The position numbers and the translations under genes are program-made. 64,000 nucleotides of DNA from Thermincola carboxydiphila. Its GTDB lineage: Bacteria; Bacillota; Thermincolia; Thermincolales; UBA2595. The notes below the pieces were generated by a model. It did no database searches, was not told the DNA's origin, and saw only the letters and a list, made by a program, of their open reading frames with translations. Below are positions 7,613 through 18,695 of this stretch, in pieces. Every line of letters starts with the position of its first letter. Within the stretch, counting starts at the first letter, position 1. Location: positions 1 to 64,000 of the forward strand of contig JAENYP010000006.1 in NCBI GenBank assembly GCA_016841725.1, in the 5' to 3' direction.

Positions 7613-7664
7613 CCGGTACACATCGGCTGACATTTAGCCGTGTTTCAGCAGTTCAAATGCAAAA
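7613..7664. repeat. Dispersed repeat, copy 2 (partner at 1103-1150)
   Basis: The core TTTAGCCGTGTTTCAGCAGTT and its flanks match copy 1 at most positions. Here CGGCT/AGCCG (about 7624-7640) can form a hairpin, a feature not preserved in copy 1. It lies between the CxxC protein and a broken deacetylase gene. Confidence 0.5.
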
Positions 7665-7677
7665 AGGAGACATAAGG

Positions 7678-8004
7678 TTGGTTAAATCACTTAAAGTTAC
7701 ATTAATATCACTTGTACTATTTGCTATCATTTTCTTTGTAGTGTGGCAGGTAAGTAAATCAAGAGCATTTCAGTTTTTTGGAGGCATTATATCCAGTGCC
7801 CAAACAGACAAGATAATAGTAGCTTTAACTTTTGATGACGGTCCTACTAAAAATAGCCGAACTGCTCTTAATCTACTCGACCGGTTGAAAGTCAAAGCTA
7901 CTTTTTTTGCTACCTGCTTAGCAACTTATGAAGAACCCAGATTCCTGAGACTAGCGGTTAAAGTTCTGCCTCGGGGAAGATTATCAGATTCTTCTCCGCA
8001 ATAG
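7678..8004 (+). pseudogene. Polysaccharide deacetylase, N-terminal fragment
   Basis: It begins with a signal-anchor helix (VTLISLVLFAIIFFVVW) and continues into the NodB domain with the catalytic TFDDGP motif and LLDRLKVKATFFATC. It then loses homology after about residue 95 (LATYEEP), and its last residues are simply antisense to the yhhN-like gene. The zinc-binding HxxxxH motif and the rest of the barrel, usually about 150 residues more, are missing. TTG at 7678 is preferred because AAGGAG precedes it by 8 nt. In intact form such enzymes remove acetyl groups from peptidoglycan or other surface glycans. Confidence 0.85.
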
Positions 8005-8677
8005 TAACCACAATAAGGGTCCAGGCAGGTATGTATGACCCCCAAATAATGTTCTTTAACAAGGGAACGAAGGTCCCGCTAAACTGTGGATAAAATGAAG
8101 ACAGGCCAACTCCCAGGTCACATATCAGCATCAGGAATCCGGCTAATGCGATGCGATACGAACTTTTGGGGACAAAATAACCTCTGGACACTGTGCAAAT
8201 ACAAGTCCATGTACAATAACAGAGTATAGCGATAAAAATTAAAAGCCCAAATTTAAGAAATCCGCTTACAGAGGCCAAAAGAATAATAACCACCGGGATA
8301 GTAATTATCAGAACCGGCAGTGCAGCAACTGCCTCGAACCTGCCTGTTTTAAAATTTCTTTGAAATGCAAATACCACTAATAGATAGGCTATTGAAAAGC
8401 TCAGGACTCCAAATGGCAGGAATTTTCCGGAATCAAAAAAGGTCTTACAGAAGACCAAGAAGAGATCTCCTATCATAACAAGAAACATTGCAGCTGTTAG
8501 CAGTCTTTGTTCCGGATATGTTTTGTTAATTCGTAATGCTATCAGAAAAAGTGTGATTATAGTAACAAATTTAATATAGTTTACCAATGGAGCTCCGGGG
8601 AAAATATTATCTAATACGATAAAAAGCGCCGTTATGGGCAGAAAAATTGATAGCACCAGTTTTTGAACTTTATTCAT
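7958..8677 (-). CDS. YhhN-family membrane protein (lysoplasmalogenase-like)
   Basis: A 239-residue, roughly eight-helix protein of the YhhN/TMEM86 family. Family signatures are the paired short motifs MFLVMIGDLFLVF and GFLMLICDLGVGL, in which each Asp is set after a Gly/Cys in a helix, and the final WGSYIPAWTLIVV helix. Animal TMEM86 proteins hydrolyse the vinyl-ether bond of lysoplasmalogens; plasmalogens occur in strict anaerobes, so this role is plausible but not shown. Its 3' end overlaps the broken deacetylase, which marks the recombination point. Confidence 0.85.
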   Translation of the reverse strand: MNKVQKLVLSIFLPITALFIVLDNIFPGAPLVNYIKFVTIITLFLIALRINKTYPEQRLLTAAMFLVMIGDLFLVFCKTFFDSGKFLPFGVLSFSIAYLLVVFAFQRNFKTGRFEAVAALPVLIITIPVVIILLASVSGFLKFGLLIFIAILCYCTWTCICTVSRGYFVPKSSYRIALAGFLMLICDLGVGLSSFYPQFSGTFVPLLKNIIWGSYIPAWTLIVVTIAEKNLIIFPEAEL

Positions 8678-8799
8678 TTTTTAGGTCCCCCCTTAATTTC
8701 AAGGTAAAAGAAAATACTCGGTTAATTCCAGGGCATACTTTATTATATTACTGACATATCCCAAAATACAATAAGGGGCCAGGTTAGGAGGGCCGGAAA

Positions 8800-9609
8800 A
8801 TGTGTGAGTTTTGTACAAAGCATGGTGAAGGTAAGAAGTGGTATGAGGTGATGGACTACTACTCCAAGGAAATGCTGGCTCGGAATAACCGCCAAAAATA
8901 TATTAAGGAGTTCATACCAAATATTCAGCGTACCGCCGGCCCAAATTTGGCCAAATTGGAGTGGGCAAAAAGAAAGATGCCTGCTGTAGTATATCAGTTC
9001 ATTCGTAAAATCGGAACTGCCGGAATGAAAAAGAGGCACTTTGGGCAGGTTGTTCCGCTTGAGGACGCGGAAAGGATTATTGACATGGTCCATTCCATAA
9101 CCCGAATCGCCTGTGTGTGCCGGAGTGTCACCACAGGAAAAAATGATGCCAGGTATTGCCTGATGCTGGGTGTTGACCCGGAAGGTACAATCAACGATTA
9201 TTCCGATCTCCGGGCCAGTTTGGAAACCATATCAGCTACAGAGGCAAAAGAGCTTTTGCGGAAGTTTGACCAGGAGGGCCTGGTACATTCTGTGTGGACT
9301 TTTCAGACCCCATTTATAGGAGCGATATGCAATTGTGACCACGATTGTTTAGCATACAGGATACAGGTGAGTTCAGACTTACTTGAAATCATGTTTAAAG
9401 CGGAGTACATTGCTGTCATTGATGCCAACGAATGCACAGGCTGTCGTAACTGCCAAAGGCTTTGTCAATTCGGAGCTGTTGAGTATTCCACATCTAATAA
9501 AAAGTGCTATATAAATCCCAATAAGTGTTACGGGTGTGGCATTTGCCGCAGTGGCTGCATAAAAAATGCGGTATCTTTAGTAGATTTGACTCACCGTCAG
9601 GGCCTTTGA
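8800..9609 (+). CDS. Multi-[4Fe-4S] protein with a C-terminal diferredoxin domain
   Basis: A 269-residue cytoplasmic Fe-S protein. The C-terminal 65 residues form a 2[4Fe-4S] ferredoxin with CTGCRNCQRLCQFGA and CYGCGICRSGC. Upstream are further Cys clusters: an N-terminal CEFC, CVCRSV...YCL near 105-120, and CNCDHDC near 178, suggesting an additional cluster. The N-terminal 100 residues match nothing I can name. Similar proteins are found beside electron-transfer enzymes in Clostridia and sulfate reducers. The start ATG follows AGGAGG by about 9 nt. It is monocistronic here, so no redox partner can be suggested from context. Confidence 0.8.
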   Translation: MCEFCTKHGEGKKWYEVMDYYSKEMLARNNRQKYIKEFIPNIQRTAGPNLAKLEWAKRKMPAVVYQFIRKIGTAGMKKRHFGQVVPLEDAERIIDMVHSITRIACVCRSVTTGKNDARYCLMLGVDPEGTINDYSDLRASLETISATEAKELLRKFDQEGLVHSVWTFQTPFIGAICNCDHDCLAYRIQVSSDLLEIMFKAEYIAVIDANECTGCRNCQRLCQFGAVEYSTSNKKCYINPNKCYGCGICRSGCIKNAVSLVDLTHRQGL

Positions 9610-9671
9610 ACACCTGCAAATGCCCGTTATGCAAAAAAATAATGACTGCGGTCAGCAGTCATCAAAACTGG

Positions 9672-9983
9672 TTAAAAACTTACTTCATACATGGATGCCT
9701 GATCATACCCCATAAAAGTATGCAGATGCCCGTCATCAATTGTGGTCCTTAATCCAATGGGGTGGATATGATATCCCCCCGGAAGGTTTATACTCTGGCC
9801 GGAGTAAACATAATATTCATGGTAATGGTTATCTTCGAAGCTGGTGCGCCCCTGGATTAAATGAACATGAAATCCATTTGCCAGGGGAATGGCGGGACCG
9901 CTGACACCGGTGATAAAATGACAATGTCCGTCGTTACAGCTGCCCACACCACTGTAGTTATGAACGTGTATTTCTGGCAACAT
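9672..9983 (-). CDS. YmaF-family protein
   Basis: A 103-residue protein unusually rich in His, arranged as four imperfect repeats of about 25 residues: HxHxYSGxxS.xDGHCHFITGVSGPAIP, HVHLIQGRTSFEDNHYHEY and so on. Each repeat contains an H-x-H plus a DGHxH or DNHxH pair. This is the YmaF family, known from Bacillus and Clostridia, some members being sporulation-associated. The His pattern suggests metal binding, which is an inference. A strong GGGGGGA site precedes the ATG. It converges with the Fe-S protein gene. Confidence 0.88.
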   Translation of the reverse strand: MLPEIHVHNYSGVGSCNDGHCHFITGVSGPAIPLANGFHVHLIQGRTSFEDNHYHEYYVYSGQSINLPGGYHIHPIGLRTTIDDGHLHTFMGYDQASMYEVSF

Positions 9984-10109
9984 AAATCCCCCCTTTTGAT
10001 ACTATATTCGGGGGAAAAACAATGAGTTACAATGTTAACATAAACCCGGTGATACCAAAGGGGGCAAAAGGCCGAAACCGTGCCGCCATATGACAAGGGG
10101 GAGCAAAGA

Positions 10110-10214
10110 GTGCAGATAAAAATAGTTCAGGGGAATTTGGAACATATGGCTGACTGTATAGAAGCCCATAAGTATTCTCAACATCTTAAAAATCTGCCAT
10201 ATTCAATGGACTGA
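10110..10214 (+). pseudogene. Second GNAT-like N-terminal remnant
   Basis: A 34-codon frame with GGGGGAG upstream reads VQIKIVQGNLEHMADCIEA followed by HKYSQHL. It resembles the opening of a GNAT acetyltransferase but stops at TGA 10212-10214, 8 nt before the methyltransferase start. It could still act as a leader peptide coupled to the next gene, though truncation is the simpler reading. Confidence 0.45.
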
Positions 10215-10222
10215 GGTGAAAA

Positions 10223-10906
10223 ATGATGGACCTAAATCAAGTCAGTGAGCATTTTGAAAAAGAAGCCCCTATATATGATGATTTGATCCTGCGGTTAATA
10301 CCGTTTTATAAGGAACAGCATAATATAATGCTTGGGCTGCTGCCTCATCGGCCTGAGCAAACACTGAGAGCTCTTGACCTGGGATGTGGAACCGGGGTAT
10401 TGTCTTACCTGTTGTTGAGTCATTTCCCCAACATCCGGGTAACTGCTTATGATTTGGCAGAGAACATGCTTGCAACATGTAAAACAAACCTGGCCGGATA
10501 CTCAGAACGCCTTACACTAAAACAGGGAAATTTCGGGACTGACAGCTTTGGTGAGGGTTATGACGTTGTGTTATCGGGTTTTGCGATTCACCACTTGGAT
10601 AATCCGGGTAAAGCTGACCTCTATAAAAGAATTTACCGGAGACTGAACCCGGGAGGACTCTTTCTTAACCGGGATATCGTTTTGGGGGCAACTCCGGACA
10701 TTACCGAACAGTATCACCGGTTATGGCGGCAGTTTATAAGGTCCAATGGAGAAGATGATGAGAAGTGGTTTCAAAACTACCTTGAAGAGGATATCCCGGC
10801 TTCAGTCAGAGACCAGCTGGACTGGTTAACTGATGCCGGTTTTGCGGATGTGGGCTGTCACTGGAAATACCTGAATTTTGCTATTTTTGGGGGAAGAAAG
10901 CCTTAA
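10223..10906 (+). CDS. SAM-dependent methyltransferase (class I)
   Basis: A 227-residue Rossmann-fold methyltransferase. Motif I is LDLGCGTGVLSYLLL (about residues 50-64), motif II is VTAYDLAENML, and motif IV is YDVVLSGFAIHHLD, followed by the post-IV LNPGGLFLNRD. This small UbiE/Methyltransf_25-like type methylates varied small molecules; the substrate is unknown. ATG at 10223 follows GAGGTG. An intrinsic terminator (10951-10979) ends the unit. Confidence 0.88.
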   Translation: MMDLNQVSEHFEKEAPIYDDLILRLIPFYKEQHNIMLGLLPHRPEQTLRALDLGCGTGVLSYLLLSHFPNIRVTAYDLAENMLATCKTNLAGYSERLTLKQGNFGTDSFGEGYDVVLSGFAIHHLDNPGKADLYKRIYRRLNPGGLFLNRDIVLGATPDITEQYHRLWRQFIRSNGEDDEKWFQNYLEEDIPASVRDQLDWLTDAGFADVGCHWKYLNFAIFGGRKP

Positions 10907-10950
10907 GGGCGGTCAGAACCCCGGCCGGAAATACCGTTTGATGCCAAAAC

Positions 10951-10980
10951 AAAATCACCACCGAAACGGCGGTGATTTTA
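10951..10980. terminator. Bidirectional intrinsic terminator
   Basis: AAAATCACC and GGTGATTTT pair, with CCG-AAA-CGG stacked inside after one A-C mismatch, and an A/T tract on each side. It lies between the methyltransferase and the converging GyrI-like pseudogene and suits both. Confidence 0.8.
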
Positions 10981-11008
10981 AATATGTCTCCACGTAAAGT
11001 ATGTTTCT

Positions 11009-11411
11009 TTACCTGGTTGTCACAGGCACCTGGACTTCAGTTAACCATTCCTCGGGGTTTTCCTTATTCCAGATTCCGTCTATATAGGATTCCCTCGGCA
11101 GCCCGATGATTTCCAGGTTGTTTTCCTCAATCCACTTCATTACTGCGCTGTAGGCCATCCCAATAGTATTATAGGGTCCTCTGTGGATAACACAGGCGGC
11201 TGTTGCTACGGTATCAATTTTTTTGAATTTTACTTTATCTGAGTCTTTGGCAAAATCAGTTACAGCCTCACAAATTTCAACATCAATATTGCTGTCTTTA
11301 TATTCACCGTCATGGTATAGTGTGAAGCAATATGGGGGCATGGCGCATTACGGTCCTCATGGAAGCTACAATGACCTCAGGAAGTTCTTTGGTGATAATA
11401 TTGTAAGTCAT
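11009..11411 (-). pseudogene. GyrI-like (effector-binding domain) gene with internal deletion
   Basis: The N-terminal frame from ATG at 11409-11411 reads MTYNIITKELPEVIVASMRTV and is the normal start of small GyrI-like/AraC-effector proteins. The C-terminal 105 residues (CFTLYHDGEYKDSNIDVEIC to EEWLTEVQVPV) are also normal, but they lie in another frame. About 20 codons of the usual linker (around PEMGxEM) are missing at the junction near 11340, leaving a non-triplet length. Such proteins bind hydrophobic drug-like molecules. A shortened product could start at an ATG at 11341, but it would lack strand 1 of the fold. Confidence 0.8.
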
Positions 11412-11526
11412 ATACCTGGGAATGACAGCCGGCAAAAAGTCTGATATATTTATACTGGACTTGAATATAAAGGGAATCCTATTCCCTGGGAGATTTTAAT
11501 TTATGAGAAGGGGGAGAATGTAACAA

Positions 11527-12477
11527 ATGCAACCAACTGATAACACGGTATTACTGGATGAAAGAGAACTATCTCAATTTATCCGGGATATTTTGGATGA
11601 AGCCCGCAGCGTTATTCACCCAAACAACATTAACCTGTACCTGAGGGATGACCCGTCGGTACATAGTATTATCCAAACGTCAATCGATGCGACCACCGGT
11701 GACTATTCCATTTACATAAAAACGGAGGCAGTGAACGACGATTATACCCTGTCACATGAGCTGCTCCACATCTGTGTGAGAAAACACGTCCCCGGATTTA
11801 TCAAGGTTGTACAGTCTGATATTGTGGGCCTGATAGGCGCCGAACTTCAGGGATACCTGGATCATAAATGGATTTTGGCTGAACAGAAAAGAAGGGGCCT
11901 GGTGATTGATGAAGCGGCGCTTTATGCCGGTATTGAGGAAACCGTCGGGGCTGACCGGGAAAAGTTTGAAGAAAACATTGAGCAGATATTGATAATAAAC
12001 AATATCTTGCGTAACCACCCCAAGGTATTTGAACAGCACAGGGAGTTTTTTGCAAAGAATAATCCTGAATCCATGGAACTGGCACAGCGGATAATGTCCC
12101 ATTATCCTGAACAGGAGCTTTATACCAATTATGAAGCCAGGCGAATTACTGTAAGTGCTATCAGGGAATGGAACAATATATTTAAGGAAAAGGGGCTTAC
12201 CTCGGTGAACCTCAGTTTCCTTATCAGTGTTGAACCGGTTTTTTCAGCAAATCAGCTGCAGATGAAGGCAAATGTCGTGTTGGCCTTACTTCCATATGCC
12301 ATTGTGGATGCGTCGGATAAGACTCCCAGGCATGTGCTGGCTACCCTGGCAGACAACCAGTGCTGTGTTGTTTTCTCTATCGAGGACAACGCCCTCGGAC
12401 CTTTGAAAAATTATATGGAACGGAAGACACTGAAAGAATTCCTGGATACAATGAACATTTCCTATCTGCTCAGATGA
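11527..12477 (+). CDS. HELLH-motif protein (IpaB/EvcA-annotated family)
   Basis: A 316-residue protein without a signal peptide. Residues 77-82 carry SHELLHI, a zinc-metalloprotease-like HExxH motif, followed by CVRKHVP; a third ligand is not certain. The first 75 residues hold an acidic alpha/beta region, and the C-terminal 120 residues (SVNLSFLISVEPVFSANQLQ onward) form a separate alpha/beta part. Proteins of this layout in Desulfotomaculum-type genomes are often named IpaB/EvcA family, a label with no proven function. It ends 79 nt before pcrA in the same direction and may share its promoter. Confidence 0.6.
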   Translation: MQPTDNTVLLDERELSQFIRDILDEARSVIHPNNINLYLRDDPSVHSIIQTSIDATTGDYSIYIKTEAVNDDYTLSHELLHICVRKHVPGFIKVVQSDIVGLIGAELQGYLDHKWILAEQKRRGLVIDEAALYAGIEETVGADREKFEENIEQILIINNILRNHPKVFEQHREFFAKNNPESMELAQRIMSHYPEQELYTNYEARRITVSAIREWNNIFKEKGLTSVNLSFLISVEPVFSANQLQMKANVVLALLPYAIVDASDKTPRHVLATLADNQCCVVFSIEDNALGPLKNYMERKTLKEFLDTMNISYLLR

Positions 12478-12555
12478 GGAAAACTGCCGGAAAAGCACAA
12501 GGAAAATTTCCCGTCAGGGGCGAATTAAGAGGGATAGAATTAAGGGAGGATCATA

Positions 12556-14811
12556 ATGCAGCTAACACACAAACTTAACCCATCACAGGCCGAAGCCGTA
12601 GAATACTGTTCCGGGCCGCTGCTTATTCTGGCCGGCGCCGGAAGCGGCAAGACCAGGGTCCTGACCCACCGGATCGCCCACCTGATCAGGAACAAGGGGG
12701 TAGCCCCCTACAATATCCTGGCGATTACTTTTACCAATAAGGCAGCCCAGGAGATGAAAGAGCGTGTCGAGGGGCTTCTGGGAAATCAGGCTGGTCATAT
12801 GTGGATTTGCACTTTTCACTCAGCCTGTGTGCGTATCCTCAGGAAGGAAATTGGGGCGCTTGGTTATGACACCAGTTTTGTCATTTATGACAGTGCAGAC
12901 CAGCAGACCCTGATTAAACAGTGCCTTAAGGAACTGAATATTGATGACAAGCGCTTTCCACCCCGGGCAGTGGGTGCAGGTATCAGTCAGGCCAAAAACA
13001 GCCTGACGGGGCCTGAGGCTTATGAAAAAAAAGCCGCTGACCATTACCAGCAGACTGTGTCCAGCGTGTATCAGCTTTATCAGAAAAGGCTTTATACCAA
13101 CAATGCCCTGGATTTCGATGACCTGATAATGAAGACTGTTATCCTGTTTCAGAAATATCCCGATATTCTTGAAAGCTACCAGGAACGGTTTAAGTACATC
13201 CTGATAGATGAATACCAGGATACAAACCATGCCCAGTACAGGCTGGTCAGGCTCCTGGCTGAAAAATACCGGAATATCTGTGTGGTGGGTGATGATGACC
13301 AGTCGGTTTACCGTTTCAGGGGGGCCGACATCAAGAACATTCTTGATTTTGAACGTGATTATTCTGAGACCAGGGTAGTGCGTCTGGAGCAGAATTACCG
13401 CTCCACAAAAAATATTCTGGAAGCTGCCAATGAGGTCATCAGAAACAATATTGGCCGTAAGGAGAAACGGCTGTGGACCGAGAATCAGGAAGGAACCCCG
13501 GTCTGTCTTTTTACGGCTCAGGATGAGCACCAGGAGGCATATTACGCTGCCCGTAAGATTATAGAGGGCCATGACCTGCAGAACCGGGCCTATCGTGATT
13601 TTGCAGTATTATACAGGACCAATGCCCAGTCCAGGGTTGTTGAGGAAGTCCTGATGCGCAACAATATTCCCTATACCATTGTTGGCGGTCTGAAGTTCTA
13701 CGACCGCAAGGAAATTAAGGATATCATGGCTTATTTGAAGGTGGTCTGCAACACTGCGGATTCCGTCGGCCTGCAGAGGATTATAAATGTCCCCAGGCGC
13801 GGGATAGGGGATGCCAGCCTGGCCAGGGTCTATGCCCATGCCGCTGAAAATGGCCTCAGCCTTTATGAGGCCCTTAGTGAGGTTGAGCTGGTACCCAAAT
13901 TACAGGCACGGGCAGTTAAGCCACTGCAGGGTTTTTACAGCCTTATTGAAGAATTCAGGAAAAAAAAGGACGGGATTTCGGTTACTGACCTGACCAAAGA
14001 GATTCTTGACAAATCAGGTTACATGAAGGAACTCCAGGGTGAGAAAACCGTTGAGGCCGAAACCAGGATAGAGAATATCAAGGAATTCCTTACCGTTACC
14101 GCCGAGTACGACTCAGGCAGGGAGGAAGGCTCTCTGGAGGAATTTCTGGCTGAGGTTTCCCTGGTCTCCGATATTGACAGCATCAAGGAGGACACTGATG
14201 TTGTTGTCCTGATGACACTGCACAGTGCCAAGGGCCTGGAATTTCCCGTTGTTTTCATGATTGGTATGGAAGAGGGAATTTTCCCGCATTCCCGGTCAAT
14301 TGGTGAGGAAGCAGAGCTTGAGGAGGAACGCCGCCTCTGCTATGTGGGCATTACCCGGGCCCGGGAGGAGATTTACCTGTTAAATGCTTTCCAGCGCACA
14401 CTTTACGGGAATTATATGCATAATGCCCCTTCCCGGTTCATTAGGGAAATTCCGGAGGAACTGACAGAGACTGTAGATACCGGGGGGGCCGGCGGAGCCG
14501 ATATGCCGCGGGACGGTTTCCGCCAGGGAAGCCGTTGGGGCAGCAGGTCAACCGGTTCAGGCGGCAGGTCTGCCGGGTTAGGCGGCTTAAACAGTTATGG
14601 CAGCACATCAGGCGCTTCCGGAGGAACCGGAATGGGGAGTGTTGTCCCAGGAAATTACAGCCTCGGAGATAAGGTTGAACATGCCAAATGGGGACAGGGA
14701 GTAGTTGTCAGTGTAAAAGGGGAAAATGAGAATGCAGAGATTAGTGTGGCCTTTCCGGGACTGGGGATTAAAGCACTGATTGCCAAGTATGCCCCGCTCA
14801 GGAAGACATAA
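12556..14811 (+). CDS. pcrA: ATP-dependent DNA helicase PcrA/UvrD
   Basis: A 751-residue superfamily 1A 3'-5' helicase for nucleotide excision repair, replication restart and removal of RecA filaments. Motifs appear in order: Q motif LNPSQAEAV, Walker A GAGSGKT (about residue 28), Ia FTNKAAQEMKERV, Walker B/DExx LIDEYQDTN, III VVGDDDQSVYRFRGAD, IV QNYRST, V LMTLHSAKGLEF and VI YVGITRAREEIYL. The C-terminus has a Gly/Ser-rich linker (about 645-690) and the GDKVEHAKWGQGVV Tudor-like RNA-polymerase-binding domain typical of PcrA. GGAGG precedes the ATG. The ligA gene follows within 25 nt, a common Firmicute pairing. Confidence 0.98.
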   Translation: MQLTHKLNPSQAEAVEYCSGPLLILAGAGSGKTRVLTHRIAHLIRNKGVAPYNILAITFTNKAAQEMKERVEGLLGNQAGHMWICTFHSACVRILRKEIGALGYDTSFVIYDSADQQTLIKQCLKELNIDDKRFPPRAVGAGISQAKNSLTGPEAYEKKAADHYQQTVSSVYQLYQKRLYTNNALDFDDLIMKTVILFQKYPDILESYQERFKYILIDEYQDTNHAQYRLVRLLAEKYRNICVVGDDDQSVYRFRGADIKNILDFERDYSETRVVRLEQNYRSTKNILEAANEVIRNNIGRKEKRLWTENQEGTPVCLFTAQDEHQEAYYAARKIIEGHDLQNRAYRDFAVLYRTNAQSRVVEEVLMRNNIPYTIVGGLKFYDRKEIKDIMAYLKVVCNTADSVGLQRIINVPRRGIGDASLARVYAHAAENGLSLYEALSEVELVPKLQARAVKPLQGFYSLIEEFRKKKDGISVTDLTKEILDKSGYMKELQGEKTVEAETRIENIKEFLTVTAEYDSGREEGSLEEFLAEVSLVSDIDSIKEDTDVVVLMTLHSAKGLEFPVVFMIGMEEGIFPHSRSIGEEAELEEERRLCYVGITRAREEIYLLNAFQRTLYGNYMHNAPSRFIREIPEELTETVDTGGAGGADMPRDGFRQGSRWGSRSTGSGGRSAGLGGLNSYGSTSGASGGTGMGSVVPGNYSLGDKVEHAKWGQGVVVSVKGENENAEISVAFPGLGIKALIAKYAPLRKT

Positions 14812-14817
14812 CCTTAA

Positions 14818-16830
<2,013 letters not shown>

Positions 16831-16838
16831 ATCACCAC

Positions 16839-16873
16839 AAGGCCGGCAAAATTACGCCCGGTCTTATTTTTTT
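16839..16873 (+). terminator. Intrinsic terminator after ligA
   Basis: AAGGCCGG and CCGGTCTT pair (one G-U) around an AT-rich loop and are followed by a run of T. It separates pcrA-ligA from the AOR gene. Confidence 0.8.
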
Positions 16874-16970
16874 ATATAAGCTGTTTTCCCTGATTCGTCT
16901 TCAGATGAAATTATTTTCACCTCAATGGTTAATAATAATACGTATCACGAAATCGAGGAGGGAAAGATAA

Positions 16971-18695
16971 ATGAAAATATACCGGGTTAATATGAGTGAT
17001 TTGACGGTTAAACCAGAGGAGGTCCCTGATGAATGGAAGGGACTTGGCGGAAGAGCGCTGACCTCATCAATTGTGGCTAAGGAGGTAGAACCTGCCTGCC
17101 ACCCCTTGGGGAAAAAGAACAAACTGGTATTTGCCCCCGGCCTGCTGACCGGAACGGCAACGCCTAACTCAGGCAGGATGTCTGTCGGGGCTAAAAGTCC
17201 CCTGACAGGCGGGATCAAGGAAAGCAATGTTGGGGGGACGTCATCCCAGAAGCTTGCCCGCCTGGGCATAAAGGCAATTATTATAGAAGGACTGCCCGAT
17301 GGGACCAAATACTATAACCTGCATGTTGACAAAAACGGGATAAAAATTCAGGAAGAAACTGAACTGCTGGGAAAAGGCAATTATGAGGTAATCGACACCT
17401 TAAGCAAAAAACTCGGAGACAAAACAGGTGTGATTACCATTGGCCAGGCCGGGGAATACGGGCTGTCTTCTGCCAATATCTCGGTAAAAGACCCCCACGG
17501 CAATATCCGCAGCGCCGGCAGGGGCGGCCTGGGAGCTGTGATGAACTCCAAGAGAATCAAGTATATTACGGTTGATGACAGCAATGCTCCCGGTGTACCT
17601 GTGGCTGACCCCGAAAAATTCAAACAGGGTGTGCGGGTGTTTGCAGATGCCCTGAAAAGACACCCTGTTACCGGAGAAGGCCTGCCCAAATACGGCACCA
17701 ATGTACTTATAAATATCCTCAATGAAGCCGGGGGCTTGCCGACAAAGAATTTCCGCATGGGCCGTTTTGAAGGGGCCCATAAAATCAGTGGTGAATTTAT
17801 GTATGACACCATTGTCGAAAGAAAAGGAAAGCCGACCCATACCTGTCATGCCGGTTGTGTGATCAGCTGTTCACAGGTGTATAACGATAAGGACGGCAAC
17901 TATGTTACCGCCGGATTTGAATATGAAACCATATGGGGATTTGGGGCGGTCTGCTATATTGATGACCTGGATGTAATTGCCCAGGCGGACCGCATCTGTG
18001 ATGATATTGGCATAGATACCATTGAAACTGCTGTCGCTGTGGCAGTGGCCATGGAGGGCGGCTTACTGGAATTCGGTGACGGCCAGGGGATGCTCGGCCT
18101 GCTGCGGGAGATTGAAAAAGGAACACCCCTGGGACGAATAATCGGCAATGGGGCTTCTTTTACCGGAAAGGCCTTTGGGGTTACCAGGGTCCCCACTGTG
18201 AAGGACCAGGCTATCCCTGCTTATGACCCGAGGGCAGTAAAGGGTATCGGAGTGACTTATGCCACAACCCCCATGGGTGCCGACCACACTGCAGGATATT
18301 CGGTAGCCACTAATATCCTGAAGGTTGGTGGTGATATCAGTCCCCTTGAGAAGGGAGGCAATGTGGAACTCTCCAGGGACCTGCAGGTTGCCACAGCAGC
18401 TATTGACAGCGCCGGGCTCTGCCTCTTTGTGGCTTTTAGTATGCTGGACAACCCCGATGCCTTCCAGGCTGTGGTGGATATGCTTAATGCCCGGTATGGA
18501 CTAAGTCTGAGCGCTGACGACATTAATGAGCTGGGCAGGTCGGTACTGATAACCGAACGGGAATTCAACAGGGCTGCCGGGTTTACCGAAAAAGATGACC
18601 AGCTGCCCGAGTTCTTTGCGGAAGAGGTGCCGCCTCACAATGCCACCTGGGACTTTAGTGCTGAAGAACTGCAGGAAGTTTTTAATTTTCAGTAG
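16971..18695 (+). CDS. Aldehyde ferredoxin oxidoreductase (tungstopterin enzyme)
   Basis: A 574-residue AOR-family enzyme that oxidises aldehydes to acids with ferredoxin, or the reverse, using a tungsto-bispterin and one [4Fe-4S] cluster. The N-terminal beta domain carries GGRALTS, FAPGLLTGT and NSGRMSVGAKSPLTGGIKESNVGG, the pterin-binding stretch. Cluster ligands are CHAGCVISC (about residues 292-300) and the distal Cys in DSAGLCLFV. The GIEYET-like GFEYETIWGFG and AYDPRAVKGIGVTYATTPMGADHTAG motifs are intact. GAGGAGG precedes the ATG. Substrate type within the family cannot be assigned. A DUF3343 gene follows. Confidence 0.95.
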   Translation: MKIYRVNMSDLTVKPEEVPDEWKGLGGRALTSSIVAKEVEPACHPLGKKNKLVFAPGLLTGTATPNSGRMSVGAKSPLTGGIKESNVGGTSSQKLARLGIKAIIIEGLPDGTKYYNLHVDKNGIKIQEETELLGKGNYEVIDTLSKKLGDKTGVITIGQAGEYGLSSANISVKDPHGNIRSAGRGGLGAVMNSKRIKYITVDDSNAPGVPVADPEKFKQGVRVFADALKRHPVTGEGLPKYGTNVLINILNEAGGLPTKNFRMGRFEGAHKISGEFMYDTIVERKGKPTHTCHAGCVISCSQVYNDKDGNYVTAGFEYETIWGFGAVCYIDDLDVIAQADRICDDIGIDTIETAVAVAVAMEGGLLEFGDGQGMLGLLREIEKGTPLGRIIGNGASFTGKAFGVTRVPTVKDQAIPAYDPRAVKGIGVTYATTPMGADHTAGYSVATNILKVGGDISPLEKGGNVELSRDLQVATAAIDSAGLCLFVAFSMLDNPDAFQAVVDMLNARYGLSLSADDINELGRSVLITEREFNRAAGFTEKDDQLPEFFAEEVPPHNATWDFSAEELQEVFNFQ

